A DNA stretch of 64,000 nt from Cyclobacterium lianum. Its GTDB lineage: Bacteria > Bacteroidota > Bacteroidia > Cytophagales > Cyclobacteriaceae. Made by a program: the position numbers and the translations under genes. The stretch is taken from contig NZ_FRCY01000011.1 of the NCBI RefSeq assembly GCF_900143075.1, positions 1 through 64,000 on the forward strand, given 5' to 3'. Below the pieces are notes generated by a model. It ran no database searches. It had not been told where the DNA came from and saw nothing but the letters and a program-made list of their open reading frames with translations. Within the stretch, counting starts at the first letter, position 1, and the number at the start of each line of letters is the position of its first letter. Positions 23,182 through 33,090 of this stretch are shown here, piece by piece.

Positions 23182-24072
23182 TTACCTGGATCTGGTACCA
23201 AAGATGCGGTTGACATTGAACCCCAACCGAAAAGCTTCACCCGGTACTCCATTTCCACCGGCCAGCAGGTACTGTTCATTCAGCGCCGGAGAGGTCACAA
23301 AATACATCTGGAAAACATGTCCCCCAGCTTCAATATCAATACCAACACCTACATTGCTCCTCAGATCATTGTTCAGATTGGGGATCCACTGTAATGTCAG
23401 CGAGCTTTTGCCTGTAAGCTTGTATTTTCCGGAAAAACCCAAAGCCAGGTAAAGCTGCTGGTCACCCTCGATCAGGTATGCAGGGTGGGGCGCTTGAAAA
23501 TAAACCAGTGATGGACTTAATTGCACACTGACTCTGTTGGAAAATTTTCTGGCCAGCAGCAATTGAACCGCATAACTGCTCCGTTCCCGAAAATCCGGGG
23601 CCTCCTCCTGTAGAAAGGTGTAATCAGACGTGTTCACCCCCGCAGCAGCCACCATCGACAGGGAAAAGGGCATGGATCCGGTTTTTGTCTGCTTCAACAA
23701 ATGATACCGGCCATACAAATTGTAAAATTTATCCCTGCCTGACCTGGAAGCTCCCAATGAGAAATTCGCGTCAAAGGCATACTCGAAGCTAAATTGAATA
23801 TTGGCACCATTGTCCAGCCCATACAGGTTGCGAATGCCGCCACTCACCGGCCCAAAGGTATGCATGATGGCAAAATGCAGCGTTTTTTCTTCCAGAGGTT
23901 CTACAGTGAGCAGGTTGATCTGCCGCGGAGCATGAAAGATCAACTCCACTTCCGCATCCGGGTCCAGCAGTTTCCGCTCCAACTGCGCCATGGCCATCCC
24001 ATCAAACATGAGGATTCCCATGAAAAGCAGCACACATTTATCCAGGTAATAATTTCTTATTTTTTCCATCAT
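23182..24072 (-). CDS. DUF5777-family beta-barrel protein
   Basis: The 296-residue protein has a signal peptide (about residues 1-29, ending AMAQ) and alternating beta-strand sequence typical of a small outer-membrane barrel. Recognisable DUF5777 features are LEEKTLHFAIMHTFGPVSGGI near residue 60 and FSLGASRSGRDKFYNLYGRYHLLKQ. The family is found in Bacteroidota next to YceI and redox genes, as here: the YceI gene ends at the base before this start, and a Rieske gene precedes that. Probably the last gene of a three-gene operon. Role unknown; it may be a transport pore or a structural barrel. Confidence 0.8.
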   Translation of the reverse strand: MMEKIRNYYLDKCVLLFMGILMFDGMAMAQLERKLLDPDAEVELIFHAPRQINLLTVEPLEEKTLHFAIMHTFGPVSGGIRNLYGLDNGANIQFSFEYAFDANFSLGASRSGRDKFYNLYGRYHLLKQTKTGSMPFSLSMVAAAGVNTSDYTFLQEEAPDFRERSSYAVQLLLARKFSNRVSVQLSPSLVYFQAPHPAYLIEGDQQLYLALGFSGKYKLTGKSSLTLQWIPNLNNDLRSNVGVGIDIEAGGHVFQMYFVTSPALNEQYLLAGGNGVPGEAFRLGFNVNRIFGTRSR

Positions 24073-24621
24073 CTATCTGGTCAATCTGGCGTTTATTTTC
24101 ACTTTCTGGATTTCCGACAATTCGTAAAACATCACCTGAGGTATGGCAATATCAAAATCTCCCAGTTTCACCTCAAAAGTGGCCTCCAGCAAAACTTCGT
24201 TTCTGCCCACCTGCGTAAGGGTACCCCGTACTTCCATTTCCTTTTCCTGTCCGTGTATTTTAAATATCCCGTCTGCCATTACCTCCATGGACTGGTTTTG
24301 CTCCAGATTTACTTTTTCGCTCAACTTACCTGTAAACTCAGCAAAAGGATATTGATCGGTCTCCAGATAATTGTCGCGCATATGCCTGTCTCTCAGTCCG
24401 ATACCCGTCCTTAGACTATTCAGGTCGATGTAAAAGTCCAGCAGGTTCTGCTCAAAATCGATCAATCCATGTAGTTTGTCCGACTTTCCGGTAAATTCAT
24501 TAAGTGCTGCCTGAGACAGAAATTCTACTTCCCCCGCAGTCGTTTTGAACTCCTGAGCACCGGCCCTGCTTACCACCAGCAGGTAGATCAGGGGTATCAA
24601 CCATTTTCTTTTCCAACTCAT
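24073..24621 (-). CDS. YceI-family periplasmic lipid-binding protein
   Basis: The 182-residue protein has a signal peptide (about residues 1-22) and the YceI lipocalin-like barrel. Signatures are LHGLIDFEQNLLDFYIDLNSLRTGIGLRDRHMRDNYLETDQYPFAEFTG, in which the L-R-x-R-D-x-H-M-R-x-x-Y-L-x-x-x-x-Y-P pattern is diagnostic. Such proteins bind isoprenoid or amide lipids such as polyisoprenoid quinones in a central tunnel. The start overlaps the end of the Rieske gene by four bases (ATGA), a sign of translational coupling. In this context it may bind a quinone used by the Rieske protein. Confidence 0.92.
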   Translation of the reverse strand: MSWKRKWLIPLIYLLVVSRAGAQEFKTTAGEVEFLSQAALNEFTGKSDKLHGLIDFEQNLLDFYIDLNSLRTGIGLRDRHMRDNYLETDQYPFAEFTGKLSEKVNLEQNQSMEVMADGIFKIHGQEKEMEVRGTLTQVGRNEVLLEATFEVKLGDFDIAIPQVMFYELSEIQKVKINARLTR

Positions 24622-25118
24622 GACAAGTCGATGATTAAATTTCCTTCTGCCTGAGACAGGGAATAGGTCTTCAGTGGCCTGGTAGCCGGACCATTGATTA
24701 CCTTACCCTGCGTGTCAAATCTGGACCCATGGCAGGTACAGGTAAACACCTGATTGCCGAAAGTCCAGTTGCGGTCGCACTGAGAATGTGTACAGACCGA
24801 AGAAAGGGCATTGTACTGACCTTCCAGATTCACTACAAGCAACTGTGCTTCCCTGATCAACATCCAGCCACCCGAATCCCGCAAGGCTTCATTCCTGGCC
24901 AGATCGATGGTAACTTGTTGGTTGCTGACCAGAATACCGTTTCCGCTATCGTTCTGACCATCATCCGGTAGCATGTCTTCCTCGTCTGTACATCCGGTAA
25001 AAAATGCTGTCCCAAAAATGGACATGACCGATATTGAACCTGCCCGGCTAAGAAAGTCTCGTCGTCCTTTCTGCAGTCTGCCCCGCTGTACCTTCTGTAT
25101 TTTTCTGTTTGTTTCCAT
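24618..25118 (-). CDS. Exported Rieske-type [2Fe-2S] protein
   Basis: The protein has about 166 residues. The N-terminus holds GRRDFLSRAGS before a hydrophobic stretch ending FFTGC, so it may be exported through the Tat route and possibly lipidated. The cluster motifs Cys-Thr-His (SVCTHSQC) and Cys-x-Cys-His-Gly (FTCTCHGSRF) are both present, about 16 residues apart, giving the two Cys and two His ligands. GPATRPLKTY matches the Pro loop of ferredoxin-like Rieske domains. I prefer ATG 25118 (METNRK); a start at 25136 is possible. As first gene of a Rieske-YceI-DUF5777 operon it suggests a small periplasmic redox or quinone module. Confidence 0.9.
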   Translation of the reverse strand: METNRKIQKVQRGRLQKGRRDFLSRAGSISVMSIFGTAFFTGCTDEEDMLPDDGQNDSGNGILVSNQQVTIDLARNEALRDSGGWMLIREAQLLVVNLEGQYNALSSVCTHSQCDRNWTFGNQVFTCTCHGSRFDTQGKVINGPATRPLKTYSLSQAEGNLIIDLS

Positions 25119-25287
25119 GGACACATTTACGCACATAAGGAGTTGGGCAGATTGCTATCCTGCAAAAATAAATTGGTTCTGACCGAAAAGGCAGTGCGGA
25201 ATTCAATCCTGTCCTGGAAAATCTCTTAATTGCCAGTTGCATATTCCGGAAGCTAGCCTTACTTTTCGACAGTCAATCTCTGCTACC

Positions 25288-26253
25288 ATGAAAATCCCTG
25301 CCTTATTTTTGTTCTGGATCATGCTGCTGCGCCCCATTATCAGTCCCGCACAAGATGCCGGTACAGCAAGGCCTGCTGATTTTAAACAGGCGTTCGAGGC
25401 TTTACCTTCCTCTCCTGAGACAATCACCCTCAAAAACAGTATAACCTTTGACCAGGAAGGAGGGCACCTGCAGGGCATTCAGCTATATGAAAAAAACACC
25501 CTGTACCTGAGCGGCAGTTCGGCCGGATACAGTTATATGGCAACTGCCAAACTGGACGAGCGGACCATTATCGCCATAGATACTTTATTGCCCTCTCCCC
25601 TGCGGCATGCCGGGGGATTTCAGGTTTACGATCATTATTTGGCCGTGGGCATAGAAGACAATCACAAAAGAGACCTGTCAAGGATAATGGTCTATGATCT
25701 GAAAAACGAAGCCCCCTGGCAGTCTCCCCTGGCCAGGGTGGAGAGAAAAGGAGCGCCTGAGCAGGTCACCGCCGGTGCGGTAGGGCTGACGGCGCATCAG
25801 GACAAAATGTGGCTGCTGGTAGCCAATTGGGACAGCAAGGTGCTGGATATGTACACCTGCCCCCGGCAGCAATTTTACGGCGGGCAGGCAGAGTTTCGGC
25901 TGCACATAAGCTTTGAAATGGGTCAGCAAGACCGTGAAAACTGGATTGATCCTCACTGGCTATCCTATCAGAACCTGAATTTGTTTACCGACGCCCGGGG
26001 ACAACTGTATGTGGCAGGAACCGCTCAGGCACCGGACGGAAAGCAGGTAGCTGAGCTTTTTCATCTGAATCCTGATGCTGCCCATCCAGCTATTGTTAAA
26101 ATTTCCAGAAAGGTTTTTGAAACCAGTGAAACGGTCAATTTTAAAGCAGCTGCCGGACTCCAGGTCACGCATGACGGCAGGCTCTTGCTTTTAGGAGCTC
26201 CCTATCAGATCCGGGATGAGACGACCATAGAAATGTTCATTCAGAAGAAATGA
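25288..26253 (+). CDS. Secreted protein of unknown function
   Basis: From the ATG at 25288 the protein has about 321 residues, with a clear signal peptide (MKIPALFLFWIMLLRPIISPAQ). I recognise no domain with certainty. The body alternates short beta strands and turns (GGHLQGIQLYEKNTLYLSGSSAGYSYMATAKLD; GGFQVYDHYLAVGIEDNHKRDLSRIMVYDL), which suggests a beta-propeller. A longer reading from 25237 adds residues before the signal peptide and is unlikely. It is divergent from the Rieske gene, with 169 bases between them, and could be related to that module. Confidence 0.6.
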   Translation: MKIPALFLFWIMLLRPIISPAQDAGTARPADFKQAFEALPSSPETITLKNSITFDQEGGHLQGIQLYEKNTLYLSGSSAGYSYMATAKLDERTIIAIDTLLPSPLRHAGGFQVYDHYLAVGIEDNHKRDLSRIMVYDLKNEAPWQSPLARVERKGAPEQVTAGAVGLTAHQDKMWLLVANWDSKVLDMYTCPRQQFYGGQAEFRLHISFEMGQQDRENWIDPHWLSYQNLNLFTDARGQLYVAGTAQAPDGKQVAELFHLNPDAAHPAIVKISRKVFETSETVNFKAAAGLQVTHDGRLLLLGAPYQIRDETTIEMFIQKK

Positions 26254-26406
26254 AGTCTGGATCCTACTTCTGGCAGGGATCAGGGAATATTTTTAAGAAA
26301 TCCCGAACCCATCGGAAAGTCTTTTGAATTTTATTTGTTTAGAAATGTGCTTGCCGGAATGCAGGATGCTTGCCTAATTTACGGCCTCAACGCTTACAAT
26401 CATCTA

Positions 26407-27531
26407 ATGCCTGCCAAAAATTATATTCATTTTCTGGATCTGAAAGCGATAAACCGGCGGTTTGAACCCCTGCTCAGCCAGACCATACAGGAGGTGGTGC
26501 AAAGTGGCCGATACCTGAACGGTGAACAAACCGATGGTTTTGAAAAAGAATTCGCAGCATACATAGGAACCAAATATTGCATCGGACTGGGTAATGGTAC
26601 CAATGCCCTGGAAGTCATCTTGCAGGGATACATAGAAATGGGGCTTCTTAAGAATGGCGATGAAGTACTGGTCCCTGCCAACACCTTTTTTGCTACCTTC
26701 CTTGCCGTTATCAACAGGGGATTGGTACCTGTACCTCTGGAGCCCTGCCTCTCTACTTTCCTGCCGAAGACAAGAACCCTGGCCCCTGCCATCAGCCCGA
26801 AAACCAAAGCCATGATAATGGTTCACCTATACGGACGTAACGCCTACCAGGAACAGATCCACAACCTTTTGAAGGCCAATGACATCCTGTTGATCGAAGA
26901 CAATGCACAGGCGGTGGGCAGCCGGTACCTGGAGAAGAGAAGTGGAAGCCTGGGCGATGCAGCCGCCCATAGCTTTTACCCCTCCAAAAACCTCGGCGCC
27001 ATGGGGGGCGCCGGAGCAATTACCACAGATAATGAGGAGCTGGCATCGATCTGCAGATCCCTGGCCAACTATGGAAGTCCCACCAGGTACTGGTACCACC
27101 ATATAGGTACAAACTCCAAAATGGATGAAATTCAGGCCGCCGTATTGCGTGTAAAACTTCCTTTCCTGGATGAAGACAATGCAAAAAGAAACGATATGGC
27201 CATGCGCTACCTAAGCGAAATCCGGCATCCTGAAATAAGAATGCCTATGCCCCCTGAAGCGTCTCAGGCCTTCCATCATACCTGGCATTTATTTACGATC
27301 CTTTCCAGCAAAAGGCAAGCGCTGATTCAATATCTGGACAAATTCGGGATAGAAGCGGCCATACATTATCCTGTTCCTCCCCACCAGCAGCCGGTATACC
27401 AAAAGTCTTTCCCGAAAAAATCACTACCCCTCTCAGAAAGGATTCACCATGAAACACTCAGCCTGCCGCTGCATCCGGCATTGAAGGAGGAGGAACTGTC
27501 CTATATCATTGAACAGCTAAACCGCTGGTAA
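26407..27531 (+). CDS. DegT/DnrJ/EryC1/StrS-family sugar aminotransferase
   Basis: The 374-residue PLP enzyme has LGNGTNAL (about residues 61-68), which binds the PLP phosphate, IEDNAQAVG (163-171) with the Asp contacting the pyridine nitrogen, and the Schiff-base Lys194 in HSFYPSKNLGAMGG. The family transaminates keto-sugars of nucleotide-activated sugars for O-antigen or glycan synthesis (for example dTDP-3-amino-3,6-dideoxyhexoses). I chose ATG 26407 (MPAKNYIHFLDL) by homology; the upstream start at 26335 adds unrelated residues. No sugar-nucleotide operon accompanies it here, so the acceptor is unknown. Confidence 0.92.
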   Translation: MPAKNYIHFLDLKAINRRFEPLLSQTIQEVVQSGRYLNGEQTDGFEKEFAAYIGTKYCIGLGNGTNALEVILQGYIEMGLLKNGDEVLVPANTFFATFLAVINRGLVPVPLEPCLSTFLPKTRTLAPAISPKTKAMIMVHLYGRNAYQEQIHNLLKANDILLIEDNAQAVGSRYLEKRSGSLGDAAAHSFYPSKNLGAMGGAGAITTDNEELASICRSLANYGSPTRYWYHHIGTNSKMDEIQAAVLRVKLPFLDEDNAKRNDMAMRYLSEIRHPEIRMPMPPEASQAFHHTWHLFTILSSKRQALIQYLDKFGIEAAIHYPVPPHQQPVYQKSFPKKSLPLSERIHHETLSLPLHPALKEEELSYIIEQLNRW

Positions 27532-27639
27532 ATCAGGCCCACCGATTGGGCATGGTATGTTTTGCAAGGATTCTTTCCGACTCGGATTGATCCTTTTCAT
27601 CCCATTCAAACCATTCGGGAAGTTAAAAGTTTAAGGCAT

Positions 27640-27921
27640 ATGGCTTTACTAAAGAAGTTGACCGAACGAGAAATAGACAGGATAATTGAGATGGCCTGGG
27701 AAGACCGGACTACATTCGATGCCATCTTCCGCCAATTTGGAATGCCGGAAAAGGAAGTAATTAAATTGATGCGCAGGGAAATGAAAGAAAGTGCTTTTAA
27801 AAGGTGGCGAAAACGGGTGCAAAACCGGCAGACGAAACACCAAAAGAACCGACCCGGAGGAGAGCTATACCGGTTTAAATGCTCCAGACAGAAACCTATC
27901 AGTCTGAACAAAATCACCTGA
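27640..27921 (+). CDS. TIGR03643-family small basic protein
   Basis: The 93-residue protein (from ATG 27640, MALLKKLTEREIDRII) has a helix-turn-helix-like N-terminal half (MAWEDRTTFDAIFRQFGMPEKEVIKLMRREMKESAFKRWRKRV) and a very basic C-terminal tail. This matches the TIGR03643 family as I recall it, of unknown function but plausibly nucleic-acid binding. It follows the aminotransferase on the same strand and is convergent with pgi. Confidence 0.7.
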   Translation: MALLKKLTEREIDRIIEMAWEDRTTFDAIFRQFGMPEKEVIKLMRREMKESAFKRWRKRVQNRQTKHQKNRPGGELYRFKCSRQKPISLNKIT

Positions 27922-27952
27922 GCTCATCACCGCCCCTGTGCGGATATTCAGA

Positions 27953-29599
27953 TCAATCCTGCCGGAACTCTTTAAACGCATTGATCAGTCCATTGGTGGA
28001 GCTGTCATGTCCGGACACCTTTTCCGGAGCTTCCAGTTCCGGCAGAATGGTCTTGGCCAGCACCTTACCCAGTTCCACTCCCCACTGGTCAAAACTGTAA
28101 ATATTCCAGATGGCACCCTGAACGAATATCTTGTGTTCATACATGGCAATCAGCGCTCCCAATGTGGAGGGATTGATCTTTTTCACCAGGATAGAATTGG
28201 TAGGTTTATTGCCTTCAAATACCCGGTGCGGAGCAATTTTATCAATGATTTCAGGAGACTTACCCTCTTTTCTCATTTCTTCTTTTACCATTTCCAGTGA
28301 CTTGCCATTCATGAGGGCCTCAGTCTGTGCAAAGAAATTGGACATCAGTTTGACATGGTGATCACCTACCGGATTATGCGTCTGGGCCGGAGCGATAAAA
28401 TCGCAGGGAACCAATTGGGTACCCTGATGAATCAATTGATAGAATGCATGTTGGCCATTGGTGCCGGGTTCGCCCCAAATCACCGGTCCGGTAGCATAGC
28501 TCACCCGATTGCCTTCCCGGTCAATGCACTTCCCATTGCTTTCCATATTCCCTTGCTGAAAATACGCCGGAAAACGGTGCATGTATTGGTCATAAGGCAG
28601 AATGGTTTCTGACGCAGCTCCCAGAAAATTGGTGTTCCAGATGCCTATGAGCGCAAGCAGGACGGGCAGATTCTTGTCAAATGGGGCCTCTCTGAAGTGG
28701 GTATCCATCGCATGGGCACCTTCCAGCAGCTTGCGAAAGTTATCGTAGCCTACCGCGCAGGCAATGGTAAGACCTATGGCAGACCATAGGGAGTACCTGC
28801 CCCCTACCCAGTCCCAGAATTCAAACATATTGTTCAGATCAATACCAAATTCCCGCACCGCATTGCCATTGGTAGACAGCGCCACAAAATGCTTGGCGAC
28901 TTCGTTCTTGTCGTGTGCATTTTCCAGAAACCAATCTCTGGCCGTGTGGGCGTTGGTCATGGTTTCCTGGGTGGTAAATGTTTTTGAGGCAATAAAAAAC
29001 AGGGTAGTTTCTGGATTCACCTGCTTCAGCACCTCAGTAATATGCGAACCATCCACGTTGGACACAAAGTAGGTTTTAAGATGAGGATGCTGGTAAGGTT
29101 TTAGCGCTTCAGTGACCATCACCGGTCCCAGATCACTCCCACCGATTCCTATGTTCACCAGCGACCTGATGGGTTTTCCGGTGTAACCTTTCCACACCCC
29201 CTTCGCTACCTTTTCTGAAAAAATCCGCATTTTTTCCAAGACCCTGTTTACCTCCGGCATCACATCCTTGCCATCTACGTATACCGGAGTGTTGGACCTG
29301 TTTCTCAGGGCGGTGTGTAAAACAGCCCGGTTTTCCGTACCGTTGATCAGCTTTCCTTCAAACATGGCACTGATTGCTGCTTTAAGTTCCGTCTGGTCTG
29401 CCAGATCTATAAGGGACCGGAAGATCTTCTCGTCAATCCTGTTTTTAGAGTAGTCCAGTAAAATATCCTTAAACCTTATATGGTATTTGTCAAACCGACC
29501 CGGGTCGGATTCAAATAAATTACTGATAGAGGTGGAAGTTTTGGAAGCTTCATCCAGCGCTTTCCATGCTGCAGTGCTGCTGGGGTTTATATTTTTCAT
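27953..29599 (-). CDS. pgi: Glucose-6-phosphate isomerase
   Basis: The 548-residue protein is full-length for the long form of phosphoglucose isomerase. It shows the two signatures: [18 protein letters not shown] (about residues 150-167) with the SIS sugar-phosphate loop, and [19 protein letters not shown] in the C-terminal part, with the catalytic His. The active-site Glu region [12 protein letters not shown] is also present. It interconverts glucose-6-phosphate and fructose-6-phosphate in the cytoplasm. It appears to be a single-gene unit on the minus strand. Confidence 0.97.
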   Translation of the reverse strand: MKNINPSSTAAWKALDEASKTSTSISNLFESDPGRFDKYHIRFKDILLDYSKNRIDEKIFRSLIDLADQTELKAAISAMFEGKLINGTENRAVLHTALRNRSNTPVYVDGKDVMPEVNRVLEKMRIFSEKVAKGVWKGYTGKPIRSLVNIGIGGSDLGPVMVTEALKPYQHPHLKTYFVSNVDGSHITEVLKQVNPETTLFFIASKTFTTQETMTNAHTARDWFLENAHDKNEVAKHFVALSTNGNAVREFGIDLNNMFEFWDWVGGRYSLWSAIGLTIACAVGYDNFRKLLEGAHAMDTHFREAPFDKNLPVLLALIGIWNTNFLGAASETILPYDQYMHRFPAYFQQGNMESNGKCIDREGNRVSYATGPVIWGEPGTNGQHAFYQLIHQGTQLVPCDFIAPAQTHNPVGDHHVKLMSNFFAQTEALMNGKSLEMVKEEMRKEGKSPEIIDKIAPHRVFEGNKPTNSILVKKINPSTLGALIAMYEHKIFVQGAIWNIYSFDQWGVELGKVLAKTILPELEAPEKVSGHDSSTNGLINAFKEFRQD

Positions 29600-30119
29600 T
29601 GCTTTACTTGTTCAAATTCGGGCCATAAAGCTAAAAATAAAAATACAAGCATCTAAACAACCATTTCATTTTGTCAGTAGGCGGAGGGAGATTTCCTATG
29701 GATCCTCCATACCCGCCGCACTAAACCGCTATTCTTTTTCCAATCTACTTCAGATCCGGAGATAAACGGATTCCACAGCAGTATACCTGGTGCCGGACCA
29801 TCTGCAACGGAAATCGGCTAACGGAAAAGTATTTCCATTTTTATTTTTTTGTCCAATCAGGCTGCAGGTCAAATCAAAATGAATAAATTAGCCGATCCGA
29901 ACACCTGTTGTTTAAAATTTATTCTTTTTTATATTTTATTAAGTGCTAAAAAAATTTCTGATCAAGGTTTAATTTTGCTATATTATTTAAATGATAGGTT
30001 TATGTTTTTGGCAGATATATATAATAGTGAAGAAACATTTAAAAATTTAAATATACTGTCAGAATTACATCATTTTTGTGATAAAAAATATTAGCGTAAT
30101 TAAAAAATAACACAAAAAC
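29600..30119. other. Intergenic stretch between divergent pgi and kinase genes
   Basis: I see no gene in these 520 bases. The left side would hold the pgi promoter, the right side the kinase promoter. A short stem TATGGA-TCC-TCCATA occurs near 29697-29711. The right half is strongly AT-rich. Confidence 0.5.
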
Positions 30120-32231
30120 TTGAAAGTGTTTTTAGATTTCAGAAAGTTTTTTTCTGCTTCAGTGCTGTTGATTCTGGTGCTGATTTCTGGTTTTTCTCTT
30201 GCCCAAAGGGCTGAAATCGAATCGCTACTATCCCGGGTCCGGGATTTTGAAGATAAAGAAAATTTTTCTCCGGACAAGCCCTATATTGATGCGCTGAACA
30301 GACTGGGAGAATTATATTACAACCTGGACCCGGACAGCACCTTTCTGCTAGGCATGAAAAGTCTGCAGGCCAGTGAAAAAGCCGGCTATCAGGACGGTAT
30401 CGTTGATGCCTACCGAAATATCGGCGCTTTCCACAACATACGGGGGCAATATGCGCAGGCGATGAATTATTTTGAAGAAGGCCTGAATCTGGCCGGGGAA
30501 AATCAATATTGGCTGGGCATGGCGAATATCTATAACAGCATGGGCCTGAACCATTATGACAGAGGCAATTATCAGGAGGCTGTGACTCTCTATTTAAAGG
30601 CCCTGGAAATCAAAGAAAAACACCTGTCTGAATACGAACAAAGTAAAACCTTAAGTAACCTCGGTCTGGTTTTTTCAGATATGGGTGACTTCGACCAAGC
30701 CCTGAACTTCCACAACCGGGCGCTTGACATCAGAAAAAGAGCAAACAACAAACTCGGTATGGCTTCCTCCCTGGCCAATATTGGCCTCATCTACAAGAAA
30801 AAGGGCAAATTGGACGAAGCGCTAGCCAGCTATACTACCACCCTCGAAATTGGTGAAACGATCGAAAACGGCCAACTGATCGCCGTGAGTCATTTCAACC
30901 TCGGCGATATCCTGCTGCAACAAGAGGACCTTGAAGGAGCCCTGTATCATTTTGAAGCGGCTCTGGAGCTGGACAGCAACGTGGACGATATCGCAGCGAT
31001 CAGCAGTGACCTGCTGGGCATCGGTGAAGCACTGGTCAGGCAGGAAAACCTCTCTGAAGCAAAACGGTCGGTGCAGCGGAGCCTGGACCTCGCTCTGGAA
31101 AGTGACATCAAAACTAACCTGGAGAAAGGACACGACTTGCTTCACCAGATTTATGAAAAACAAGGAAACAACCGCGCTGCCTTATACCATTTCAAACAAC
31201 ACACTTCCTACAGGGACAGCCTCCGGAACCTGGAGTCTGAAAGACAAATCCGGGAAATGGCTGCAAAATATGAATTTGATAAAAAGGAAGCAGCTTTGCG
31301 GCAGGAGCAACGGGAAAAGGAACTGGAAAATGAGAAATTGATGGAGCGACGGCTTCGTATCGGCTTCAGTATTATACTGGTCATATTGCTGATCGCATTT
31401 TTTATTGCCTTAAAGTCTGTCAGGTACCAGACCAAAGCCAGGAATCTGCTGACCCGGCAGAAAGACAAACTGGAATCTTTAAACAAAAAAATCCTTCACC
31501 AGAAGAAAGAAACCGAACAGGTTGCCAGACAGTTGATAGAAGTCAATAAAACAAAGGACAAGCTGTTCAGCATCGTCGGCCATGATCTCAAAAGCCCTAT
31601 CAATAGTTTAAAGGGGCTGATGCAATATGCCGTTGATGAAAAACTTAGCCAGGAAGAGTTTTTGCTGGTTTCTGCCCAATTGAGAAATGAAGTGGAGCAT
31701 GTTCATTTTACGCTGATCAACCTGCTTCACTGGGCAAAAAACCAGATGAAAGGAATCGTCACAGAAGCCGAAAAGGTCTCTGTGAACAAAATCCTGCAGG
31801 AAAACATCAACCTGTATAAGCCAGTCTCCGAAATCAAACAGATTCAGGTCCTTGACCAACTGGATCCGGAGACCAACTGTCTCGCAGACAAAGAGCAGTG
31901 TAACCTGATCGTCAGGAACCTGCTCAACAACGCCCTGAAGTTTACCAACCGCGGCGGAGAAATAATTGTGAAAAGCCAGAAATCAGGAGATACTCACTGG
32001 GAAATTTCTATCCAGGACAATGGCATAGGCATGGATAGACAGACCCTTTCCAAACTTTTCCAGCCGGTCTTTAAAGGAAAACAGCGCTACGGCACCTCCG
32101 GCGAAAAAGGTACCGGACTTGGCCTGCAACTTAGCCGTGATTTTATCCTCAAAAACGGTGGAGACATCAAGGTATCCAGCGAACCCGGCAAAGGGAGTAC
32201 CTTTACGTTTACTCTGCCTGCAGCCGGGTAA
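30120..32231 (+). CDS. TPR-domain sensor histidine kinase
   Basis: The 703-residue protein has a signal/anchor segment (about residues 10-30), then roughly six tetratricopeptide repeats (about 60-360, for example ANIYNSMGLNHYDRGNYQEAVTLYLKALEI and SNLGLVFSDMGDFDQALNFHNRAL). A coiled coil, a transmembrane helix (about 413-433), a second coiled coil and a kinase core follow. His488 lies in SIVGHDLKSPINSL (HisKA), and the ATPase boxes are N (NLLNNALKFT), G1 (QDNGIGM) and G2 (GTGLGLQL). The start codon is TTG, the only start that preserves the signal segment. No response regulator is adjacent, so it is an orphan kinase with a periplasmic TPR sensor. Confidence 0.93.
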   Translation: MKVFLDFRKFFSASVLLILVLISGFSLAQRAEIESLLSRVRDFEDKENFSPDKPYIDALNRLGELYYNLDPDSTFLLGMKSLQASEKAGYQDGIVDAYRNIGAFHNIRGQYAQAMNYFEEGLNLAGENQYWLGMANIYNSMGLNHYDRGNYQEAVTLYLKALEIKEKHLSEYEQSKTLSNLGLVFSDMGDFDQALNFHNRALDIRKRANNKLGMASSLANIGLIYKKKGKLDEALASYTTTLEIGETIENGQLIAVSHFNLGDILLQQEDLEGALYHFEAALELDSNVDDIAAISSDLLGIGEALVRQENLSEAKRSVQRSLDLALESDIKTNLEKGHDLLHQIYEKQGNNRAALYHFKQHTSYRDSLRNLESERQIREMAAKYEFDKKEAALRQEQREKELENEKLMERRLRIGFSIILVILLIAFFIALKSVRYQTKARNLLTRQKDKLESLNKKILHQKKETEQVARQLIEVNKTKDKLFSIVGHDLKSPINSLKGLMQYAVDEKLSQEEFLLVSAQLRNEVEHVHFTLINLLHWAKNQMKGIVTEAEKVSVNKILQENINLYKPVSEIKQIQVLDQLDPETNCLADKEQCNLIVRNLLNNALKFTNRGGEIIVKSQKSGDTHWEISIQDNGIGMDRQTLSKLFQPVFKGKQRYGTSGEKGTGLGLQLSRDFILKNGGDIKVSSEPGKGSTFTFTLPAAG

Positions 32232-32419
32232 TGGCCAAATAATATCCCGGAACCGGATTGGTAAATTGGTGAAAATTATCTTACTTTATAAAGCGGAAAT
32301 GAAAGCGAATCTTTTCCTTTGTCAGAAACGTAAATCAGTTCCTGGGGAGCGTTTGCCAAAGAATGCGCTTGTGCCTTACCGGATTATTAGGGCGCTAATC
32401 GATTAAAAAAACAGAAAGG

Positions 32420-33085
32420 ATGAACGACACAAAATTCAAAGCATTCAAAATTAAGATTGCCATTGCCCTCACATTGGTTTTGTTTTTGATTTTTGCAAAG
32501 AGTCTGGTTGATAAAAGCAATGTAGATGAATTGGAAGCTTCCTTTGTGACCGTATATGAGGACCGGCTGGTAGTACAGGACTACATTTTTCATATTTCAG
32601 AGCTACTTTTCCGCATGCGCTTGCTGGTTGCGAATACAGAATCACTTGACCAGTATCTTTCCATCCGGGGTCAGGTAATGGACTACCACGACCAGATATT
32701 AAACATCATCGCCGACTTCGAGCAAACCCATCTCACGGAAAAGGAGGCAGAATACCTGCAGGAATTTAAGAGCCTGGTACGGGACAAATTGGAAATCCAA
32801 AGCTATTTTACCGGACTGGAAGAGTCTGAAAGGAACTACCAAAGCAGTGTGGAAAAATTTAACAATGATTTTGAACGGGTGTTTTATGACCTCAGCGAAC
32901 TTTCAAAAATACAGCTTCGGGAGGGAGAAAAACTCACCAACCTGAGCTACAGGATCAAAGCACGCTCAGATATCTGGCTGCAGTTTGAATATGCTGTTCT
33001 TTTTGTGCTGCTGATCATTATCAGCATGCTGATTTATTCCTCCAGGGGTATCAAGAAGAAAGAAAGCTTTTCCAATTCCAACTGA
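32420..33085 (+). CDS. Membrane protein with four-helix-bundle-like periplasmic domain
   Basis: The 221-residue protein has a transmembrane helix at about residues 10-28 and another at about 190-212, enclosing a mostly helical periplasmic region of 160 residues. This resembles the 4HB or CHASE3-type ligand-binding domains of chemoreceptors and kinases. No kinase, HAMP or signalling domain follows, so it is a sensor-like half protein. It is 188 bases downstream of the TPR kinase on the same strand and could partner it. I do not recognise a named family. Confidence 0.65.
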   Translation: MNDTKFKAFKIKIAIALTLVLFLIFAKSLVDKSNVDELEASFVTVYEDRLVVQDYIFHISELLFRMRLLVANTESLDQYLSIRGQVMDYHDQILNIIADFEQTHLTEKEAEYLQEFKSLVRDKLEIQSYFTGLEESERNYQSSVEKFNNDFERVFYDLSELSKIQLREGEKLTNLSYRIKARSDIWLQFEYAVLFVLLIIISMLIYSSRGIKKKESFSNSN

Positions 33086-33090
33086 ACTGC

